Notes under the pieces: generated by a model | What the model saw: only the letters and a program-made list of their open reading frames with translations | Told to the model about the DNA's origin: nothing | Database searches by the model: none | Made by a program: the position numbers and the translations under genes | From: JASEFH01 sp034679905 | GTDB lineage: Archaea > Halobacteriota > Methanomicrobia > Methanomicrobiales > JACTUA01 | DNA length: 9,203 nt | Direction of reading: 5' to 3' | NCBI GenBank assembly: GCA_034679905.1 | Contig: JAXDAH010000054.1 | Location: 1-9,203, forward strand | Part shown: positions 5,921 to 9,203 of the stretch, in pieces | Position numbering within the stretch: the stretch's first letter is position 1 | How the letters are laid out: each line of letters opens with the position of its first letter

Positions 5921-8887
5921 TCAACGGAACTCGACGTAATCGATGTTCATGTAGTCTCGAGCGGAGTCATCGTTGAAGGACAGCCGCAGCGTGTGGGTTC
6001 CGGCCGGCAGGGTCACGGACTCCGTCACGGTCTGGAACCGCTCCCAGTCCCCCGTATTGGGGACCGAGACCGTGGCTGCGTTAGCCCCGTCGACCTGCAG
6101 GGTGAAGGAGCCGCCCGAGTACGGGCTGGCCACCCGGAACGCGGCGGTGTAGGTATCAGCCGTCGACACGGTCACCGTGTAGGCGAGCCACTCGCCGGGG
6201 GCGATCCACCCGACGTTCGGAGTGGATTCATACGCCAACTTCTCGATGTCCACGCGGTCGCTGCGGTACTCGTTGCCGACATTGCCGCTGGTGGTGTCGT
6301 GGTAGCCCGTGCCTTCGCCCCCGAGGTCGTAGTTCTCGGCCTCAATACGGCCGGGGAGGGCGTGGGTCACATACGGCGTGCCTGCGGATCCTCCCGAGCC
6401 CGGTGTGAGCGTGGGGTTGGGCGTGAGGGTTCCGCCCGTGGCTCCGACTGTCAGGGTCTTGCTGTACTTATTGTTGTTCTCGTCTCTCTCTTGCATTCGG
6501 TTGATATCGTCCACGTATGCCGTGACGGTATAGCTGCTTCTGCCCGGAGTCCAGGTCGATGTGCCTGCCGGCCCGCCGTTTGCGGTCACGGTGACCGAGG
6601 CGCCGGGCTCGATGGAGGCGGTGTGATCGTCCGACCAGACTATCGGGGCGTTATCCACGTAGAAGAGCACCCCATGAATGACTCCGCCCGGTGTGGCTCG
6701 TCCGCCCTGGTTCTGGATGGTTGCGCTGAAGGTGACCGGCTCACCGGCTACGGGATTCGTGGGTGATACCCGGATATCCGTAACGATCAGGTCTGCCTCT
6801 CCCGTCGGTTGGGATGTCGGTGCGGGGGTCGGTGTGACCGTGGGCGTGGGCTGCGGCGCCGATGCCAGCGCGAACTCCATGTAGTCCATATTGATATAGT
6901 CCCCCGACGAGCCGCCGTTGAACAGGAGTACAATCGTATGGGTCCCGGCCGGCAGGGCAACGGGCTGGTTCACCGTCTGGAACCGCTCCCAGCCGCCGGT
7001 ATTGGGGACCGAGATCGTGGCTGCGTTAGCCCCGTCGACCTGCAGGGTGAAGGAGCCGCCCGAGACCGGGCTGGCCACCCGGAACGCGGCGGTGTAGGTA
7101 TCGGCCGTCGGCACGGTCACCGTGTAGGCGAGCCACTCGCCGGGGGCGATCCACCCGACATTGTAGGAGTTCTCGCCGGCGAACTTCTCGATGTCCACGC
7201 GGTCGTTGCGGTACCCGCCACCGGCATTGCCGCTGGTGGTGTCGTGGTAGGCCACGCCCTCGCCGCCAACGTTGTAGTTCTCAGCCTCGACGCGGCCGGG
7301 GAGGGTGTGGGTCACATACGGCGCGCCCGTGGATCCCCCGGGGGTCACGGTCGGTACAGGCGTGGGCGTAGCCGTGGGTTTGGGTGTCTGGGTGGGTGTT
7401 GGGGCGGGTGTAATGGGCGTAGCGGTGGGTTTGGGTGTCAGCGTGGGTGTCGGGGTGGGTGTGGTGACCGGTGCCGAGCCCAGGACCAGTCCGCTCGTGT
7501 CGACACTGCGGGAATTCCCGCTGATGTAGTGGACGGGGTTGGTGTAGCTGCCCGAAGCGTAGCCGGCGAGCCGGGTGTTTGTCCCCTGGTAGCTGTAGAG
7601 GATCTTGTTGCAGCCACCCTCGATGCGGACATCCATGACGCAGTTTTCACAGGGCATGGAGAGCCCCATATCGGGATAGTAGAGGCCATACCGGATGCTG
7701 TAGCCATCCACACCGGCCGGATTGACGATCCGCATATTGGTGAACCGGGTGTTGTAGCAGCCCAGGGCGCCGACCGCGTAGCCCCGAGCATTCTCACTGG
7801 TGCAGTCGGTTAAGGTGTTGCCCTTCTCCAGTCCGCTGGCGTGCGTGATGCAGTAGTCGTACGGCCCCCAGGTGTTGCGGGAAACCATGTCCTCGATCGT
7901 GCATCCCTGGGACCACCAGAGCATCACACCGCGGTAGTTCCCCTCTGCTGTACAGTTCCGCACAATGGCATTGGTGCAGATGAAGTAGCCGGCGCCGAAG
8001 ACCAGGTCGTCATTCGCGCCATCGAAGGTGTCGGGATCCCGGACGTACCGGGCCTTGACGCCGTTGTTGACGGCGACGCAGTCCTCGATCACGAAGTTGG
8101 TGGTGGGGGCGTCAGGCTCCTGGTGGAACCCGGCCTGCCAGTTCCCTTCGGCGTAGCAGCCCTTCACCAGGATGTTCTCGGCGATGTTCACTTCCTGCAG
8201 ATCGAACCCGGTTGCCCAGCGGTTCTTGTCCGTATCCTGCCCGCCCATCCAGCCGCACTGGATGGCCTTGCAGTTGATATACCTGACATTGGACTGCTTC
8301 TGGTAGCCGCCGTCACCGCCCACCCAGAAACCGAAACCGGGGACATTGATCGCATTGCACTCGATGAACTCGAGATCGTCCAGAGGAATGCCGCCCGACA
8401 TGTACATGCTGAAGGCGCCGTGCATGCCGAGTTGCTGGCTGCTCACGGTGATCCGGTGCAGCTTGATATGGGAGGCCTTCTGGATGAAGACTCCGCCCAT
8501 GTTGACGATGGTGAAGTCGGACAGGACGTTCGACCCCTGGGGGTATACTCCCACCCACGAGCCTCTCATATCCAGTATGGTCTTACCGTCGCCCTGTCCG
8601 CGGAGATTCTTGCCGGAGGGCACCACGATATCGTCGGTGCAGTAGAACGTCCCTTCCGAGAGGACGACGTCTTCTCCTGCGGCCGCTCTGGTGAGCGCCT
8701 GGTTGATCTCCGACTGATCGCCGCTGCCGTCGCAGCTGTAATCGGCTGTCGAACGGATATCGGAACTGCTGTCTTTGGCTGCAACGATGATGGTGGCCGA
8801 GCCAGGCTCGATCGCACCTGCGAGTTGCAGGGTGCCTACTATCAGCAGGAACCCAAAAATGATTCGAAACGTCAACCTATGGTTCAC
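5921..8887 (-). CDS. Secreted modular protein: beta-helix, CBM6, CARDB, CBM6
   Basis: The 988-residue product begins with a signal peptide (basic MNHRLTFR, hydrophobic IIFGFLLIVGTLQL, probable cleavage after AGA, residue 25). Residues about 27-470 form a right-handed parallel beta-helix of the pectate-lyase/NosD type, opening with a Cys-containing DYSCDGSGDQSEINQAL and then coils such as NFVIEDCVAVNNG, NAIVRNCTAEGNYRG and NTLTDCTSENARG. A Thr/Pro linker (471-521) leads to a CBM6-like carbohydrate-binding module (522-673, with GRVEAENY and GEWLAYTV), a short TP linker (675-695), a CARDB adhesion-type beta-sandwich (about 696-814), another linker, and a second CBM6 (838-988) that ends the protein. 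No membrane anchor, PGF-CTERM or dockerin is seen, so retention would rely on glycan binding. The start is GTG: an in-frame TGA lies two codons upstream. I cannot tell whether the helix has lyase/hydrolase activity or is only a binding scaffold. It probably acts on or in the cell-surface glycan layer. Confidence 0.92.
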   Translation of the reverse strand: MNHRLTFRIIFGFLLIVGTLQLAGAIEPGSATIIVAAKDSSSDIRSTADYSCDGSGDQSEINQALTRAAAGEDVVLSEGTFYCTDDIVVPSGKNLRGQGDGKTILDMRGSWVGVYPQGSNVLSDFTIVNMGGVFIQKASHIKLHRITVSSQQLGMHGAFSMYMSGGIPLDDLEFIECNAINVPGFGFWVGGDGGYQKQSNVRYINCKAIQCGWMGGQDTDKNRWATGFDLQEVNIAENILVKGCYAEGNWQAGFHQEPDAPTTNFVIEDCVAVNNGVKARYVRDPDTFDGANDDLVFGAGYFICTNAIVRNCTAEGNYRGVMLWWSQGCTIEDMVSRNTWGPYDYCITHASGLEKGNTLTDCTSENARGYAVGALGCYNTRFTNMRIVNPAGVDGYSIRYGLYYPDMGLSMPCENCVMDVRIEGGCNKILYSYQGTNTRLAGYASGSYTNPVHYISGNSRSVDTSGLVLGSAPVTTPTPTPTLTPKPTATPITPAPTPTQTPKPTATPTPVPTVTPGGSTGAPYVTHTLPGRVEAENYNVGGEGVAYHDTTSGNAGGGYRNDRVDIEKFAGENSYNVGWIAPGEWLAYTVTVPTADTYTAAFRVASPVSGGSFTLQVDGANAATISVPNTGGWERFQTVNQPVALPAGTHTIVLLFNGGSSGDYINMDYMEFALASAPQPTPTVTPTPAPTSQPTGEADLIVTDIRVSPTNPVAGEPVTFSATIQNQGGRATPGGVIHGVLFYVDNAPIVWSDDHTASIEPGASVTVTANGGPAGTSTWTPGRSSYTVTAYVDDINRMQERDENNNKYSKTLTVGATGGTLTPNPTLTPGSGGSAGTPYVTHALPGRIEAENYDLGGEGTGYHDTTSGNVGNEYRSDRVDIEKLAYESTPNVGWIAPGEWLAYTVTVSTADTYTAAFRVASPYSGGSFTLQVDGANAATVSVPNTGDWERFQTVTESVTLPAGTHTLRLSFNDDSARDYMNIDYVEFR
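5927..6375 (-). repeat. CBM6 coding repeat, C-terminal copy
   Basis: This segment of the secreted-protein gene is a close DNA duplicate of 6875-7321. Two 48-nt blocks are identical between copies (6072-6119 with 7017-7064, and 6167-6214 with 7112-7159). Divergence concentrates at the module's ends and in one internal loop (6213-6240). Confidence 0.85.
6875..7321 (-). repeat. CBM6 coding repeat, central copy
   Basis: This is the second copy of the duplicated CBM6 module, in direct orientation to 5927-6375 and separated from it by the CARDB domain and two linkers. The proteins share GRxEAENY, DTTSGN, DRVDIEK, NVGWIAPGEWLAYTVTV and SGGSFTLQVDGANAAT. Confidence 0.85.
7364..7465 (-). repeat. Two-unit 51-bp tandem repeat encoding the Thr/Pro linker
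   Basis: Units at 7364-7414 and 7415-7465 match over most of their length (both begin GGGCGTAGC on the plus strand) and encode 17-residue stretches each containing TPKPTATP. The unit length keeps the reading frame. Such linkers are flexible, probably O-glycosylated spacers. Confidence 0.7.
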
Positions 8888-8892
8888 TTGTC

Positions 8893-8898
8893 ATCGCC
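8893..8898 (-). promoter_or_regulatory. Weak Shine-Dalgarno of the beta-helix gene
   Basis: The minus strand reads GGCGAT 5 nt before the GTG start codon (8885-8887), one mismatch from the GGTGAT archaeal motif. Together with the in-frame TGA just upstream it supports the GTG start. Confidence 0.45.
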
Positions 8899-8904
8899 TT
8901 CTGT

Positions 8905-9080
8905 GTAAAAAAAGTTACTCTGAATTTTGTATATAAAAATATCTATTAATTTTGAATCAATAAAAAGTCTATATAAAGTTATTTTGAGTGTTTTATTTCG
9001 TATTTTTGTGATAAATTTCTTAATATAATCATAATAATAAAGGAAAGATTTTTATTAGAATTAATAAGAAATCGAAAATA
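8905..9080. other. AT-rich intergenic island
   Basis: About 175 nt are overwhelmingly A and T, in sharp contrast with the GC-rich surroundings. It holds the beta-helix gene promoter and several further TATA-like runs on both strands (for example 8969-8978, and ATTAATAAG near 9060 on the plus strand). It looks like a shared divergent regulatory region; no gene is seen in it. Confidence 0.6.
8930..8939 (-). promoter_or_regulatory. TATA box of the beta-helix gene
   Basis: The minus strand reads TTTTTATATA, a strong archaeal TATA element 43-52 nt upstream of the GTG start. Initiation would fall near 8905, leaving a leader of about 20 nt. A second TATA-like CTTTATATAG lies further up at 8969-8978 and could serve as an alternative start or a divergent promoter. 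Confidence 0.6.
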
Positions 9081-9129
9081 GCAGAAAGACGCTCCCGCCG
9101 GCGCATCGCCTGGTGCAGGGGGTAACTCT

Positions 9130-9203
9130 ATGGGACAGAACCTGTATCCTGCTTTTATCAGTCGATTCCTGCCATTTTGGTTCAATACCGGCGTACCCCT
9201 CCT
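9130..9203 (+). CDS. Possible start of a divergent gene, cut by the window end
   Basis: From the ATG at 9130 the frame stays open to the end of the window and reads MGQNLYPAFISRFLPFWFNT followed by GVPL. A purine-rich AGGGGGTAA (about 9117-9125) ends 4 nt before the ATG and resembles AGGAGGTGA, and AT-rich TATA-like sequence on the plus strand lies about 60-70 nt upstream. The 24 visible residues are not recognisable. With so little sequence this may be a chance open frame. Confidence 0.28.
   Translation, partial: MGQNLYPAFISRFLPFWFNTGVPL

Noticed and set aside
7337..7474. Repetitive stretch that could be mistaken for a CRISPR array
   Set aside because: It has only two adjacent units, no unique spacers, and it encodes an in-frame Thr/Pro linker in the secreted protein.
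5663..8908. Three long plus-strand open frames (5663-6766, 6809-7813, 7841-8908) opposite the large minus-strand gene
   Set aside because: They are antisense shadows of the beta-helix/CBM6 gene, whose product has a signal peptide and clear domains. The shadow products are Gly/Arg/Val-rich without recognisable domains and mirror the duplicated CBM6 repeats.
9172..9198. Sequence resembling a tRNA T-loop (GGTTCAATACC)
   Set aside because: Only two or three base pairs of a T-stem can form, and no acceptor, anticodon or D arm is found around it.

Overview
The window looks like part of a GC-rich euryarchaeal genome, most likely a methanogen of the order Methanomicrobiales (a Methanoculleus-like organism). 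The evidence is archaeal-style TATA elements about 45 nt upstream of start codons, Shine-Dalgarno sites of the GGTGAT/AGGAGG type, frequent TTG and GTG starts, oligo-T terminators without strong hairpins, and a secreted beta-helix protein whose N-terminal region resembles surface proteins common in that order. The order-level placement is inference from recognised sequence style, not from a search.

Layout, left to right. (1) 1-216 (+): the C-terminal end of a membrane protein, probably a two-helix membrane anchor of a family 2 glycosyltransferase, followed by an oligo-T terminator. (2) 443-1177 (-): a class I SAM-dependent methyltransferase with a TTG start, convergent to gene 1 and visibly less GC-rich than the rest. 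(3) About 1245-2125: nearly 0.9 kb of GC-rich DNA with no credible gene. (4) 2306-3865 (+): a 14-helix Wzx/MATE-like polysaccharide flippase, possibly with a long leader. (5) 4008-4967 (+): a family 2 (GT-A fold) glycosyltransferase. (6) 4968-5900: another stretch of about 0.9 kb without a gene, holding a cluster of strong hairpins and a lone AT-rich promoter-like patch. (7) 5921-8887 (-): a 988-residue secreted modular protein (signal peptide, right-handed beta-helix, Thr/Pro linker, CBM6, CARDB, CBM6). (8) 8905-9080: a very AT-rich island that carries its promoter. (9) 9130-9203 (+): possibly the start of a divergent gene that runs off the window.

The genes fit a surface-polysaccharide or glycan locus: glycosyltransferases build a lipid-linked glycan on the cytoplasmic face, the methyltransferase may decorate it, the flippase moves it across the membrane, and the exported beta-helix/CBM6 protein could bind or remodel the resulting extracellular polysaccharide. 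This functional link is inferred from neighbourhood only; the genes are separated by long gaps, so apart from flippase plus glycosyltransferase they do not form one tight operon. I found no CRISPR array, tRNA, rRNA, insertion sequence or obvious new defence system. The most unusual items are the duplicated CBM6 modules, the domain architecture of the large protein, and the two long gene-free GC-rich gaps.
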